Translations under genes and position numbers: made by a program
Part shown: positions 54,944 through 63,502 of the stretch, in pieces
Layout of the letters: every line of letters begins with the position of its first letter
Numbering within the stretch: position 1 is the stretch's first letter
Origin: Planctomycetota bacterium
Lineage (GTDB): Bacteria; Planctomycetota; Planctomycetia; Pirellulales; Lacipirellulaceae
DNA: 64,000 bases
Reading direction: 5' to 3'
Assembly (NCBI GenBank): GCA_029781135.1
Contig: JAKOXH010000073.1
Location: forward strand, 104,272 to 168,271
Notes under the pieces: generated by a model
The model's database searches: none
What the model saw: the letters and a program-made list of their open reading frames with translations, nothing else
What the model was told of the DNA's origin: nothing

Positions 54944-55300
54944 CTACACATCAATCAACGTGTGCCCGACGTACATCTGCAGAATCTGGCTTTGCACCTT
55001 GATTGCCCGAATGAGGATCCAGATTTGGTCTTGGGTAAACGTCTTCGGGTCGGAGGCAGCCAGTGCTTCGAGTTCTTCCGTCATCGCGGCGTGCTGATCG
55101 GTAGCTACTTGCAGTTTGAGGCTGGTCCGCTTCCAGGCGTCGTGCAGGGTGCGAGGATCGCGTAGCGGCTCCAGAGTGTCCACCGAGTTCGTGAGCAACA
55201 AACACAAACGTGCCACGTCTTGTGGGGCAGCACTCGGCTGCAGACTCTCGATCTGTTTGGCGAGTTCGGTACAAGACATCTTGTTTGTCGTGGGGTGCAT
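54944..55300 (-). CDS. Small helical hypothetical protein
   Basis: A 118-residue soluble, mainly helical protein with no recognised family (LAKQIESLQP, RLCLLLTNSVDTLEPLRD, FTQDQIWILIRAIKVQSQIL). The start is uncertain: ATG 55300, ATG 55279 or TTG 55318. Its composition is protein-like throughout and differs from the surrounding non-coding sequence, which supports it as real. No neighbour indicates a function. Confidence 0.6.
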   Translation of the reverse strand: MHPTTNKMSCTELAKQIESLQPSAAPQDVARLCLLLTNSVDTLEPLRDPRTLHDAWKRTSLKLQVATDQHAAMTEELEALAASDPKTFTQDQIWILIRAIKVQSQILQMYVGHTLIDV

Positions 55301-55699
55301 CACGGTCGGCCTACTCAAGGGGTGAAACAGGTTCGCTCCGCCGGTTCACACGCTTCTGCATAAGACGTGTCTTAAGCTGCTTCCGTACTATGTCCGCCCG
55401 GCCACCAAGTCGATTGATAAGCTGGACCATGGTTTCTCGGGCGGTCCCTTCCCGTCTCTTTCTTGGAATCTACAAAAGCGTAGCTTACAGCTAGCGTCGT
55501 TTCAGGGCGGCCCGCCGGCGCTCACGAAAATCAGCGTACACCGTCGAAAACCGAAGCACGATAGCCGTGGGGGCGGTCAAAGCTGTTTCCGCGGGCCGCA
55601 TGCTGGCTTTCGTTCCGCACAGCCGGCATAATCGATAATATCCCTTGTCCCGGCTTGGCGGTGCGAACACACCGCCCATCCACCGGCGGAGATCGCAGC
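55301..55699. other. Intergenic region, nothing recognised
   Basis: It lies between a minus-strand hypothetical gene and a plus-strand zinc-ribbon gene. No repeat family, RNA gene or convincing promoter was recognised. Confidence 0.4.
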
Positions 55700-56371
55700 A
55701 TGGTTTACTGTCCTCAATGTGAATCGCGAATGGAAATGGGCGAGACGGCCACCTTCCATAGCTCCTGCCCCAAATGTGGTGAAGTATTCGACGCCGACAG
55801 CACAGTCGAATGGTCGGATGTCGTCCGCGTCGCTAACCTCGCCGAAGCCGGCTTCATTGCCGATGAGCTCAGCGGCCTGGGCATCGACGCGCGCATTCGC
55901 CAAATCGACGAATTCTCGGCGGCCCGCGATCGTTGGTCATCGCAGTATTTGATTCAGGTGCCGGTTGATTTGGCGCACGCGGCGGCCGATCATGTGCGGC
56001 AGTATCTTAACGAAGAGCCGGCGGGTCGCCCCAGCATGCTCGATACGTTCCGCGCTGCCACCCGGGGTGGTTCGGGCGAGCCAGTCTCTTGGAGACCGGT
56101 TGTCGTCGTGCTCATTGCGGGGGTTGTGGGGTTCAGCGTCGGTCAACGATTTCCGGAGCAAAGACCGGCTCAACGAACATTGCCCAACGCATTATCGGAT
56201 GCCGTGAGCGCGATCGGACGGCCGCTCGTTTCTGCCCCCATTGCGAACCAGCCGCGTTTTCGATTGTCCTTCGATCGTCGCCAACAGCAGTGGACGCTGG
56301 ATACCGATCGCGATAATGATGGGGTCTTCGAAAGCACGCGGCGGTTTAATGCCGCCGGTAATTTTCGCTAA
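55700..56371 (+). CDS. Zinc-ribbon protein with DUF2007-like domain and membrane helix
   Basis: A 223-residue protein. It starts with a zinc ribbon (YCPQCESRM and SCPKCGEVFDAD). A DUF2007-like (putative signal-transducing) domain follows at about 50-110: VVRVANLAEAGFIADELSGL and QYLIQVPVDLAHAAADHVRQ. A single membrane helix is at about 147-165 (VVVVLIAGVVGFSVG). The C-terminal part has DTDRDNDGVFEST, an acidic repeat-like segment near the end. The function is unknown. ATG 55700 places the ribbon at the N-terminus. Confidence 0.78.
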   Translation: MVYCPQCESRMEMGETATFHSSCPKCGEVFDADSTVEWSDVVRVANLAEAGFIADELSGLGIDARIRQIDEFSAARDRWSSQYLIQVPVDLAHAAADHVRQYLNEEPAGRPSMLDTFRAATRGGSGEPVSWRPVVVVLIAGVVGFSVGQRFPEQRPAQRTLPNALSDAVSAIGRPLVSAPIANQPRFRLSFDRRQQQWTLDTDRDNDGVFESTRRFNAAGNFR

Positions 56372-56410
56372 AATTTCCTTGCCATCACAAGAAACCACAT
56401 AGAGGGCAGC

Positions 56411-57133
56411 TTGGCAATTCTCGGCGTAAACATCGATCACGTGGCGACCGTTCGCGAGGCCCGGAAGACCAACGAGCCAGATCCCGTTTGGGCGGCAGCG
56501 CTGGCAGAATTAGGCGGTGCCGACGGCATTACGATTCACTTGCGTGAGGATCGCCGTCACATCAAGGAACGGGACTTGCGGATACTCAAAGAGTCGGTGG
56601 CCGTCCCGATCAATTTGGAACTGGCCTGCGCCGACGACGTCTTGAGGATCGCCTGTGAAACGCTGCCGCACCAGGCGACGCTTGTGCCCGAACGCCGCGA
56701 GGAAGTGACGACCGAGGGCGGCCTGGATGTCGCCGGCTCCCGCGGCAAAATTGGCGATGCCATCCGCCGCCTGAAGGACGCCGGCATTTTCGTGAGCCTT
56801 TTTCTCGACCCAGATCCCAAGCAACTTGATGCCGGTATCGAACTGGGGGCCAACGCGATTGAACTGCACACCGGCCCCTATGCCCACGCCACGCTACGCC
56901 ACCATGCGCAGCAAACGGCTGCCACCTTGCTTACCCTACAACACGCCGGCCAAAAGGTCCGCTCGGCCGGCATTGCGCTCGATGCCGGTCACGGCCTGAC
57001 CTACCGCAACGTGAAACCCATCGCGGCGATCGAAGGCATGCGCGAACTCAACATCGGCCATAGTATTATTGCCCGGGCGATCATGGTGGGCCTCGAACAA
57101 GCCGTCCGCGACATGAAACGGCTGATCAGTTAA
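56411..57133 (+). CDS. pdxJ: Pyridoxine 5'-phosphate synthase
   Basis: A 240-residue PdxJ that condenses 1-deoxyxylulose 5-phosphate with 3-amino-2-oxopropyl phosphate in vitamin B6 synthesis. The start ILGVNIDHVATVREARKTN, ADGITIHLREDRRHIKERDL and the final GHSIIARAIMVGLEQAV are characteristic. The start codon is TTG 56411 with GAGGG at 56402-56406. It follows the zinc-ribbon gene by 39 bases. Confidence 0.95.
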   Translation: MAILGVNIDHVATVREARKTNEPDPVWAAALAELGGADGITIHLREDRRHIKERDLRILKESVAVPINLELACADDVLRIACETLPHQATLVPERREEVTTEGGLDVAGSRGKIGDAIRRLKDAGIFVSLFLDPDPKQLDAGIELGANAIELHTGPYAHATLRHHAQQTAATLLTLQHAGQKVRSAGIALDAGHGLTYRNVKPIAAIEGMRELNIGHSIIARAIMVGLEQAVRDMKRLIS

Positions 57134-57162
57134 ATTCCCCGGCAATTCGAGTTTGACGGCAG

Positions 57163-57268
57163 CCCCCGGCTCTGCCGGGGGTGTAACGACCTGGGTTCTC
57201 CGCCCTTGCCGCCGACCAGGGCGTCCAATAACCTGTAGCGCGAGAAGCCGAATTCTTGCGAATTCGGC
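57163..57268. repeat. Two hairpin repeats between pdxJ and the SDR gene
   Basis: CCCCCGGC TCT GCCGGGGG at 57163-57181 and GCCGAATTC TTGC GAATTCGGC at 57247-57268 are perfect hairpins. The second resembles a dispersed repeat I associate with Pirellula-type genomes. The first could also serve as a terminator for pdxJ. Confidence 0.75.
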
Positions 57269-57311
57269 TACGAGATTCCCGTCTCGAGGCACGCTTTGCA
57301 ACAGGTTGATT

Positions 57312-58112
57312 GTGAGCAAGGTCACGTTCACCGATAAGATCGTCTGGATCACGGGCGCCACTTCGGGCATCGGCGAAGCTCTCTGCCGTGAGTTGGCGGC
57401 GCGCGGCGCGACGTTGGTCCTCAGTTCGCGCCGTGCGGAACTGCTCACGAATGTTCAAGCGTCGTGTGAAGCGCCCGAAAAACACCTCGCGCTGCCGCTG
57501 GATGTTCTGGCGCCAGACACATTTTCCGCCGCCGTCAAATCGGTGACAGACCGCTTCGGCCGCATCGATATGCTTGTCAACTGCGCCGGCATCGCCCAGC
57601 GCGGCACGGCGTTAGAAACCGACATGCTCGTCGACCGCCGCCTGATGGACCTCAACTATTTCGGCCCCGTCGCGCTCACGAAGCTCGTGCTGCCGGATAT
57701 GCTGGCCCGAGGCTCTGGCCAGGTCGTGGTGATTAGCAGCCTGATGGGAAAGCTCCATCGTCCCGGCCGTTGTGCCTATGCAGCGTCCAAACACGCCCTG
57801 CATGGCTTCTTTGACTGTCTGCGCGATGAAATTGAAATGCAGGGTGTTGCCGTCACCGTCGTGTGCCCCGGTTACATTCGCACGAACGCTTCGTTCAATG
57901 CCTTGGAAGGCGACGGCAAACCGCACAACCAGTGGGATAAGGAAATCGCGACTGGCATGGCACCGGAAAAATGCGCCCGCAAGATCGCTAATGCGATCGC
58001 CCGCCGCCGCCGGGAAGTTTACGTTGCCCGCTATGAAACGCTTGGGCTGTATTTGGAGCGATTCGCGCCCAGAATCTTCCGCCGCATCGTGCGGAGAAGA
58101 AAGCCGAACTGA
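57312..58112 (+). CDS. Short-chain dehydrogenase/reductase
   Basis: A 266-residue classical SDR. The cofactor motif is IVWITGATSGIGEALCRELA, the structural NxAG-like segment is MLVNCAGIAQRG, the Ser is in VVISSLMGKLH, and the active-site pair is in CAYAASKHALHGF. The C-terminal region (RFAPRIFRRIVRRRK) is basic. The start is GTG 57312; longer frames upstream cross the hairpin repeats. The substrate is unknown. Confidence 0.9.
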   Translation: MSKVTFTDKIVWITGATSGIGEALCRELAARGATLVLSSRRAELLTNVQASCEAPEKHLALPLDVLAPDTFSAAVKSVTDRFGRIDMLVNCAGIAQRGTALETDMLVDRRLMDLNYFGPVALTKLVLPDMLARGSGQVVVISSLMGKLHRPGRCAYAASKHALHGFFDCLRDEIEMQGVAVTVVCPGYIRTNASFNALEGDGKPHNQWDKEIATGMAPEKCARKIANAIARRRREVYVARYETLGLYLERFAPRIFRRIVRRRKPN

Positions 58113-58132
58113 GCGGACCGTAGATCGAACGC

Positions 58133-58717
58133 TCAGGCACCGCGCATGCCGCCGCCGAATCCGCCGCGGCCCGGGTCGAACTTAATACCGCGCTGCTGCG
58201 CGCGGTCGCTCAACATTCGTCGGAACTCGGAGAATTGCGCGCGCATTTTCGGATCGGTGTTCTCAATGCGGCGTTTGGAGCGCTCCTCGCGTTGAGACTC
58301 AGTCACATTGCGGCCACCCGGGCCACCACCGTTTCGGTTGCCCCGGGCATTTTGACCGCCGCTCTGCTGTTGCGTCATGCGATTCAGAATCTCATCCAAC
58401 TGTTTCTGCTGATCGGCCTTCGACATCGCGAAAAACTCATTCATGCGTTGCTGCGCTTGCGCCATCCACTCGCCGCGATTGGCTTCGAAAAACGCCCGCC
58501 GCTGGTCTTCCGGCAGACTTTCCATCTGTTGCCGAAACTGCCCGCGCAATTGATCGCGTTGCGCCTGGGGCAACTTATCGTCGCGCATTTGTTCGCGAAG
58601 TTGTTTCAAATTGGCGAGCGCCGGGTCCGTCCCGCCGAACAGGCCGAACGCCCAGCCTCCGAACACGAGCAGCAGTATCGTGGCAATGCACGCCCCAATC
58701 GCTTTTTTCTTGTTCAT
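58133..58717 (-). CDS. Hypothetical membrane-anchored, Gln/Arg-rich protein
   Basis: A 194-residue protein with an N-terminal membrane helix (AIGACIATILLLVFGGWAFG), then a charged helical region (MRDDKLPQAQRDQLRGQFRQ, RMNEFFAMSKADQQKQLDEI) and a glycine/arginine-rich tail. An AAGGAG ribosome site precedes ATG 58717, which supports this start. The periplasmic part resembles Spy/CpxP-like helical proteins only in general character. The function is unknown. Confidence 0.78.
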   Translation of the reverse strand: MNKKKAIGACIATILLLVFGGWAFGLFGGTDPALANLKQLREQMRDDKLPQAQRDQLRGQFRQQMESLPEDQRRAFFEANRGEWMAQAQQRMNEFFAMSKADQQKQLDEILNRMTQQQSGGQNARGNRNGGGPGGRNVTESQREERSKRRIENTDPKMRAQFSEFRRMLSDRAQQRGIKFDPGRGGFGGGMRGA

Positions 58718-58902
58718 TCCCAAACTCCTTTAATCGTCGTAACAATTTAGCCGATTGAAGTCGGGCAATGTTTTGGGTGAGTAAGTGCGTAGGTACCAAA
58801 ACTTGGGAAACCGTCAGGCCGTTGGCCTATCCTCACTCACCTACTCATTTACTCACCCAATCGCCTGAAAATACCTCAGTACTTCATTCGGCTAAACTGT
58901 TA

Positions 58903-59574
58903 CTAATCGTCGACCACGAGCAGCGCGTCCACATGGCCATCCAGATAGAGCCAATTCATGGCGCCGTCATCATTGGGCGAGCCATGAAACGGTTTGAAAT
59001 CGTAAAGGATAAACACGCGCGTCGAACTGCGTTCATCGCCGCTACGGCCTAAACGGACCTGCTCGCGCGTTTTATTTGCTAACTTGCCGTTGGGATATTC
59101 GTAGCTTAAGCCTTCCTGCTCAAAATACGTTTCGTAGATCGTGCCGTTGATAGGCGTCGCATCCTTCTCATCCAATAAATCGCTTGGGCAGTGAAAGACC
59201 TCGCGATTGTCTTCGATATGCCCGCCAATCGCCTTATAGAGTGGCGGCAAATTCGGCGTTACTGTGGGGAACTGGGCCGCATCAGGAAACTTGCCGCGAA
59301 CTCCTTGCTTATCGATGAACTGATCAATCGCCAGGCCAATCTGACGCAGGTTCGACTTGCATTGAGTCGATCGCGCCGACGCCCGTGCATGTTGCACCGC
59401 CGGCAGCAAGAGCGCAACCAAGATGCCGATGATGGAAATCACCACCAGCAGTTCAACTAATGTGAAACCACGTAGCGCCGTCGGTCCGCCGAGCCGTGGC
59501 GGACGACGTTGGGCCGCTCGGCTCGCGGCCCCTACACAGGTGAACGCCGCCCCAAACTTCCGCATTCCCGCCAT
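58903..59574 (-). CDS. Prepilin-like protein with repeat-extended leader
   Basis: A 223-residue protein with a pilin-type N-terminus: GFTLVELLVVISIIGILVAL, cleaved after Gly36. The C-terminus has DGAMNWLYLDGHVDALLV (H-x9-DG-like). A GAGGG ribosome site precedes ATG 59574. The 36-residue leader is very long for this class; residues about 14-35 are encoded by a palindromic repeat at 59471-59536. Without it the leader would be about 14 residues, the usual size. Whether the long leader is still processed is unknown. Confidence 0.85.
   Translation of the reverse strand: MAGMRKFGAAFTCVGAASRAAQRRPPRLGGPTALRGFTLVELLVVISIIGILVALLLPAVQHARASARSTQCKSNLRQIGLAIDQFIDKQGVRGKFPDAAQFPTVTPNLPPLYKAIGGHIEDNREVFHCPSDLLDEKDATPINGTIYETYFEQEGLSYEYPNGKLANKTREQVRLGRSGDERSSTRVFILYDFKPFHGSPNDDGAMNWLYLDGHVDALLVVDD
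59471..59536. repeat. Double-hairpin repeat inside prepilin leader
   Basis: GTCCGCC (59484-59490) pairs with GGCGGAC (59498-59504), and GGGCCGC (59511-59517) pairs with GCGGCCC (59525-59531). Both stems are 7 bases with 7-base loops. The ends CGTAG and CCTACA are roughly inverted. Confidence 0.75.
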
Positions 59575-59766
59575 GTGCGATCCCTCGGCAACTCTTGGCA
59601 ATCACATGCCCCTAAACTCTTCAACACCGTTTTCAATTCGAAGTTCCGGCCGATCCACGAAGGGCGTAAATTTCCATTCCTTTTGGCCAATTGCCAGCAC
59701 TGGCTACATTGCCTATCATGCCGCTGTAACTTCGCATATTTTCAGCAGATAGGAGGCTCCCGTTCG

Positions 59767-60654
59767 ATGACCACCAAAGGAGAAGCGTTTGCCGGTTTGT
59801 CCGTAGCGCTCGTCACCCCGTTCCGAGGGGGCGAAGTCGATTACGACACGTTCCGCACCCAAATCGAGTTCCAAATCGCGGCCGGCACCAACTGCCTTTG
59901 CCCGGTGGGCACGACGGGCGAATCGCCCACGCTCAGCCACGACGAGCAGGACCGCGTCATCGCATTCGTGGTCGAAACGGTCGCCGGCCGTGTGAAGGTC
60001 ATGCCCGGCACGGGCTCGAACAGCACCCGCGAAGCCCTTCGCCTCACGAAGTTCGCTGAGAAAGTCGGAGCCGATGCTGCCTTGCAGGTCGCCCCGTACT
60101 ACAACAAGCCGACCCAACAGGGCTTCTACGAGCATTTCAAGGTGTTGGCTGAGGAAACGGGAGTCCCGCAGTGCATTTACAACATCCCCGGCCGCACGGG
60201 CAAGAATATCGAGCCCGAGACAATCATCCGGTTGGCGGAACTAAAGAATATCGCCCTCGTGAAGGAAGCCACCGGTTCACTCGATCAGGCATCGCAAATT
60301 ATTTCAGCGACCAATCTCACGGTGCTCAGTGGCGACGACAGCTTGACGCTTCCGCTGATGGCGATCGGCGGGCGGGGCGTGATCTCCGTCGTCGGCAACA
60401 TTGTGCCGCGGGATATGCTGGCCCTCACGGGCGCGATGGACCGGGGGGACATCGCCGAAGCACGTCGCTGGCACCACAAGCTCTTCCCGCTGTGCCGCGA
60501 TATGCTCGGCCTCGCCACGAACCCGATTCCCATCAAGGCCGCGATGAAGCTCCTGGGCCGCGACCCTGGCGAGATGCGCTTGCCAATGACCGAACTTGAC
60601 GACTCGGGCATGACCCGGCTGAAGAAGACGCTTACTGACTACGGTGTTTTGTAA
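59767..60654 (+). CDS. dapA: 4-hydroxy-tetrahydrodipicolinate synthase
   Basis: A 295-residue class I aldolase that condenses pyruvate with aspartate semialdehyde on the way to lysine and diaminopimelate. The start has VALVTPFRGGEVDYDTFRTQ, then CPVGTTGESPTLSHDE. The catalytic Tyr138 is in YNIPGRTGKNI, and the Schiff-base Lys166 is in IALVKEATGSLDQ. AGGAGG at 59751-59756 fits ATG 59767. The enzyme is cytoplasmic. Confidence 0.96.
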   Translation: MTTKGEAFAGLSVALVTPFRGGEVDYDTFRTQIEFQIAAGTNCLCPVGTTGESPTLSHDEQDRVIAFVVETVAGRVKVMPGTGSNSTREALRLTKFAEKVGADAALQVAPYYNKPTQQGFYEHFKVLAEETGVPQCIYNIPGRTGKNIEPETIIRLAELKNIALVKEATGSLDQASQIISATNLTVLSGDDSLTLPLMAIGGRGVISVVGNIVPRDMLALTGAMDRGDIAEARRWHHKLFPLCRDMLGLATNPIPIKAAMKLLGRDPGEMRLPMTELDDSGMTRLKKTLTDYGVL

Positions 60655-60791
60655 GACCGCGCCGTGTGTCGGCTGCCTCAACGCTGTTGGCCAACAATAG
60701 ATGGCAAAGACGTCCGGCAGATTGAGCATCCCGCGCCGTCGCCACGTAGCTACGATTGCGGCGTCGCGGCGGAGCGGCAACAAACGTCGGA

Positions 60792-62285
60792 TCAGCGCTG
60801 TTCTGTATTTTCGGTCTGATAGCCCGCCATATCTTCCATCCGCAATAGAATGAGGCTGCTGATGCCCGCTTCGAACCATTTTGGCCCAGCCGACCGCTGG
60901 CCTGGTGAAGCACCTCGACCGGCCAATTGAAACGTGTGATTGCCAGCAGAAAGACGGTGAATGTCAAATACGAATTCCTCCCAGTCGTAGCCCTTGCTAC
61001 CTAGGTCGAGGACGTTTCCGACTTCTTTGCCATCGATCAACGGTTGATAGCGTCCGCCCGTTATCGATTTCATCAAGATGGCAGAAACTTTGTACGTGCC
61101 CGCCTTCTCGACGGTGAAATTAAAAGTGATCTTGCCGTCCGGCGTTTGAGGGCGGAAGAGGATGCCGGGCGTATCGCGTTCCGTCTTGTCTGGTACGGCC
61201 TGATATTTCAAATCCTTGGCGAACTTCACCACATACGGCGCCAAGCGTGCCCGGGCTGGCGGCAACTCCTCCTGCCAAGTGGTGGCGGGTGTTTGATACC
61301 AGAACGCGACGGAGCTGATCCAATCGGCTCGCTCATTCGAACTGGAAAGCTGTTTGCCTTCCTCTGTGATCTTGGCACCCCGATGCTCGATGGACACCTT
61401 CAACGACTTGGCAAAGCGAATTGGGTCGGTGATGTGCCAGCGGTAGGCCGACACGCGATCGCCAAACATCGGCCCTTCGTACAAAGTGACTCCCTGGAAC
61501 GGCCCGTTAAACTCGCGGAATTCCCAAGAATCGCCGAAGTAATCCTCCGTCCCCGTGCCTTGCAACGAGGGAGTGGTTTCGCCATCGATGTAGAAGCGAT
61601 CGTCTCCCTCGCCGAACCAGCCCGTCTGCACGAGGTGTGCCGAGTATACAGTTCCCACATAGTGACCGCGCCCGGCGGTTTCCAGCAAAATGTGGTCGCC
61701 CGGTTGAGCCGGCGTTTGCTGACGGTACCGCGCGTGAAAATAAAGAACGTCCTCTGGAAGTGAATTGGGCTGTTCCCAATCGATATAGTAATACACTTCC
61801 GCCGGTCCCATGCGTATGTCGTCCTCATTCGTAATGGTGATTTTGGCGTGCTTGCGGAAGGGCATCCGCCAATAACAGTTACGCGAGCGCCCATACGAAC
61901 TAACATTGACGGGAATGGATTGCAGGTTCACGGTCGCGCCGTGGCCGACGCCGAAAAAGTCGCCGAGCGGCACCTCAATACTGGGGCGCTCGGCTTCGTC
62001 CCAATACACGCGCAGCACGAGGGACCGGCCCGAGAACGGATTAAGCGACGCCGTCGTGAACCAAATATGCGTAATCACGCCGGGGCCCTTCAAATCGGCT
62101 AAAATCGCCGATTTCCCCGGCAAGATCTCGATTGAGTCTCCGTTTCCGGTGAAGTCCTTGGCGGTGCTGGAAACACGCCGACTGCGGCTTCTCTCGGATC
62201 GAGTCAGATGGTCAAGTAAATCCTGCCCGGCGACCTGCGTCGCCGCGAAAAGAAAAAAGAGAGTCGCGAGAAGCTGATTCCGCAT
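60792..62285 (-). CDS. GH172 family glycoside hydrolase (DUF2961), secreted
   Basis: A 497-residue protein with a signal peptide (QLLATLFFLFAATQVAGQD) and a DUF2961/GH172 core. Candidate catalytic residues are Glu226 in GWFGEGDDRFYIDGE and Glu247 in GTGTEDYFGDSW. Their 21-residue spacing matches the catalytic pair as I recall it from characterised GH172 enzymes. These enzymes act on alpha-D-fructofuranosyl or arabinofuranosyl linkages. A C-terminal region (about 400-490) has a beta-sandwich character (GTYKVSAILMKSITGGRYQP) and may bind carbohydrate. Confidence 0.88.
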   Translation of the reverse strand: MRNQLLATLFFLFAATQVAGQDLLDHLTRSERSRSRRVSSTAKDFTGNGDSIEILPGKSAILADLKGPGVITHIWFTTASLNPFSGRSLVLRVYWDEAERPSIEVPLGDFFGVGHGATVNLQSIPVNVSSYGRSRNCYWRMPFRKHAKITITNEDDIRMGPAEVYYYIDWEQPNSLPEDVLYFHARYRQQTPAQPGDHILLETAGRGHYVGTVYSAHLVQTGWFGEGDDRFYIDGETTPSLQGTGTEDYFGDSWEFREFNGPFQGVTLYEGPMFGDRVSAYRWHITDPIRFAKSLKVSIEHRGAKITEEGKQLSSSNERADWISSVAFWYQTPATTWQEELPPARARLAPYVVKFAKDLKYQAVPDKTERDTPGILFRPQTPDGKITFNFTVEKAGTYKVSAILMKSITGGRYQPLIDGKEVGNVLDLGSKGYDWEEFVFDIHRLSAGNHTFQLAGRGASPGQRSAGPKWFEAGISSLILLRMEDMAGYQTENTEQR

Positions 62286-62323
62286 GTTTATGATTCCTCA
62301 TCGAATTGATGTTCGAGATGCAA

Positions 62324-63367
62324 TCAGATGACGACTGGTTGGAAATGCCCGTTGATTATGGCGCCGGAATTATTCGGAAGCGAAACTGAAATTTCGACGG
62401 CGTCGAAGTTATCCGTTGACTGCAACCAACTCACTAACTGCTTTGCCTCGGCCTCGTTGGCCACGATCGCAAATACCGTTGGCCCCCAGGATGATTGGCC
62501 GACTCCATTCACGCCGTAGTCTCGAATATTCTTAACTAACTTCGCAATTTGTGGATTCGCAAACGGCCCGCCTTGTGCCACGGCAAAACAGTCGCCTGCC
62601 AGCCGCCCAAATTCGTAAACCGCATCACCAAATCCAGCGCAATCTGCCGTTTGAACCGCCGGCAACATTCGCACGTTCGTGATTTCCCACAGCCGCTGTG
62701 TGATTGCCCTTGGAACCGGCGGCAACTCAGCAAAGGCTCGGGCCTCGCACTCACCAGCAAGTCCTTTTTCATCCTGAGGACGAATCAACACGAAACGCCA
62801 TTCTTCCGGCAATGGCAAACGGCAGACTAGCTCGCCAACGCGGTCGCCTTCCCGTTTGCCGCCGTCAACAATGAGACCACCAAGCTCGAAGCCGTACGTG
62901 CCGACGGACGAGCGTCCGCCACGCCCCGCGCTTGCGGCAAGTTCCACTGCCGGCAGATTCGGCAACCCAAGATACTGCCTTATCCCCAGCGCGACCGCTA
63001 ATCCCAACTGCGTCCCCACGCCGAGGCCCGTGTGGTCGGGCGGGGCATCGACTTCGAGCCGGCAGTTCGGTAACGACGCGAGTTTCCAACAGCGTACAGC
63101 TCCCGCAGCAAACTGGCGCACGCGGTCAGCGTGCGCACCGTCGACAATAAACTCATTCGCCCACGTGATTTTCACTTCCACGTTGGGGGGCTCGATCATG
63201 ACGCCCACGCCGCCAAACCGCGGCTCGTCCGAGTGGCCAAAACTGAACATGCCAAAATGGAGTCGGCTTGGCGCACGCACGTGGACTCGATTGAGACCAT
63301 CTCGTTCGGGGAAAGCGCAGGATGTGGGTGTCATGCTATTTTCGTGCCCGAATTCCGCGTATCCCAT
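62324..63367 (-). CDS. Beta-ribofuranosylaminobenzene 5'-phosphate synthase-like (H4MPT biosynthesis)
   Basis: A 347-residue GHMP-fold protein. Matches are RVHVRAPSRLHFGMFSFGHS near the start, FGGVGVMIEPP, the GHMP-like loop PPDHTGLGVGTQLGLAVALG (about 109-128), and GRGGRSSVGTYGFELGGLIV. These are typical of beta-RFAP synthase, the first committed enzyme of tetrahydromethanopterin synthesis, which planctomycetes are known to carry. The start may also be ATG 63334. The adjacent DUF447-like gene at the window edge supports a C1 context. Confidence 0.85.
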   Translation of the reverse strand: MGYAEFGHENSMTPTSCAFPERDGLNRVHVRAPSRLHFGMFSFGHSDEPRFGGVGVMIEPPNVEVKITWANEFIVDGAHADRVRQFAAGAVRCWKLASLPNCRLEVDAPPDHTGLGVGTQLGLAVALGIRQYLGLPNLPAVELAASAGRGGRSSVGTYGFELGGLIVDGGKREGDRVGELVCRLPLPEEWRFVLIRPQDEKGLAGECEARAFAELPPVPRAITQRLWEITNVRMLPAVQTADCAGFGDAVYEFGRLAGDCFAVAQGGPFANPQIAKLVKNIRDYGVNGVGQSSWGPTVFAIVANEAEAKQLVSWLQSTDNFDAVEISVSLPNNSGAIINGHFQPVVI

Positions 63368-63502
63368 GAATTATAGGGTCTGGGCTGGAGACCAAACACT
63401 TGCACCGCGCTCCGCTCCGCCAAGCCTCCGCGTCGCGGCTAAACGGCGTCCACTCGCAAGGTAAGGATCGAGTTTGTTGCCGCGACAGGGTTTGTCATTT
63501 TA

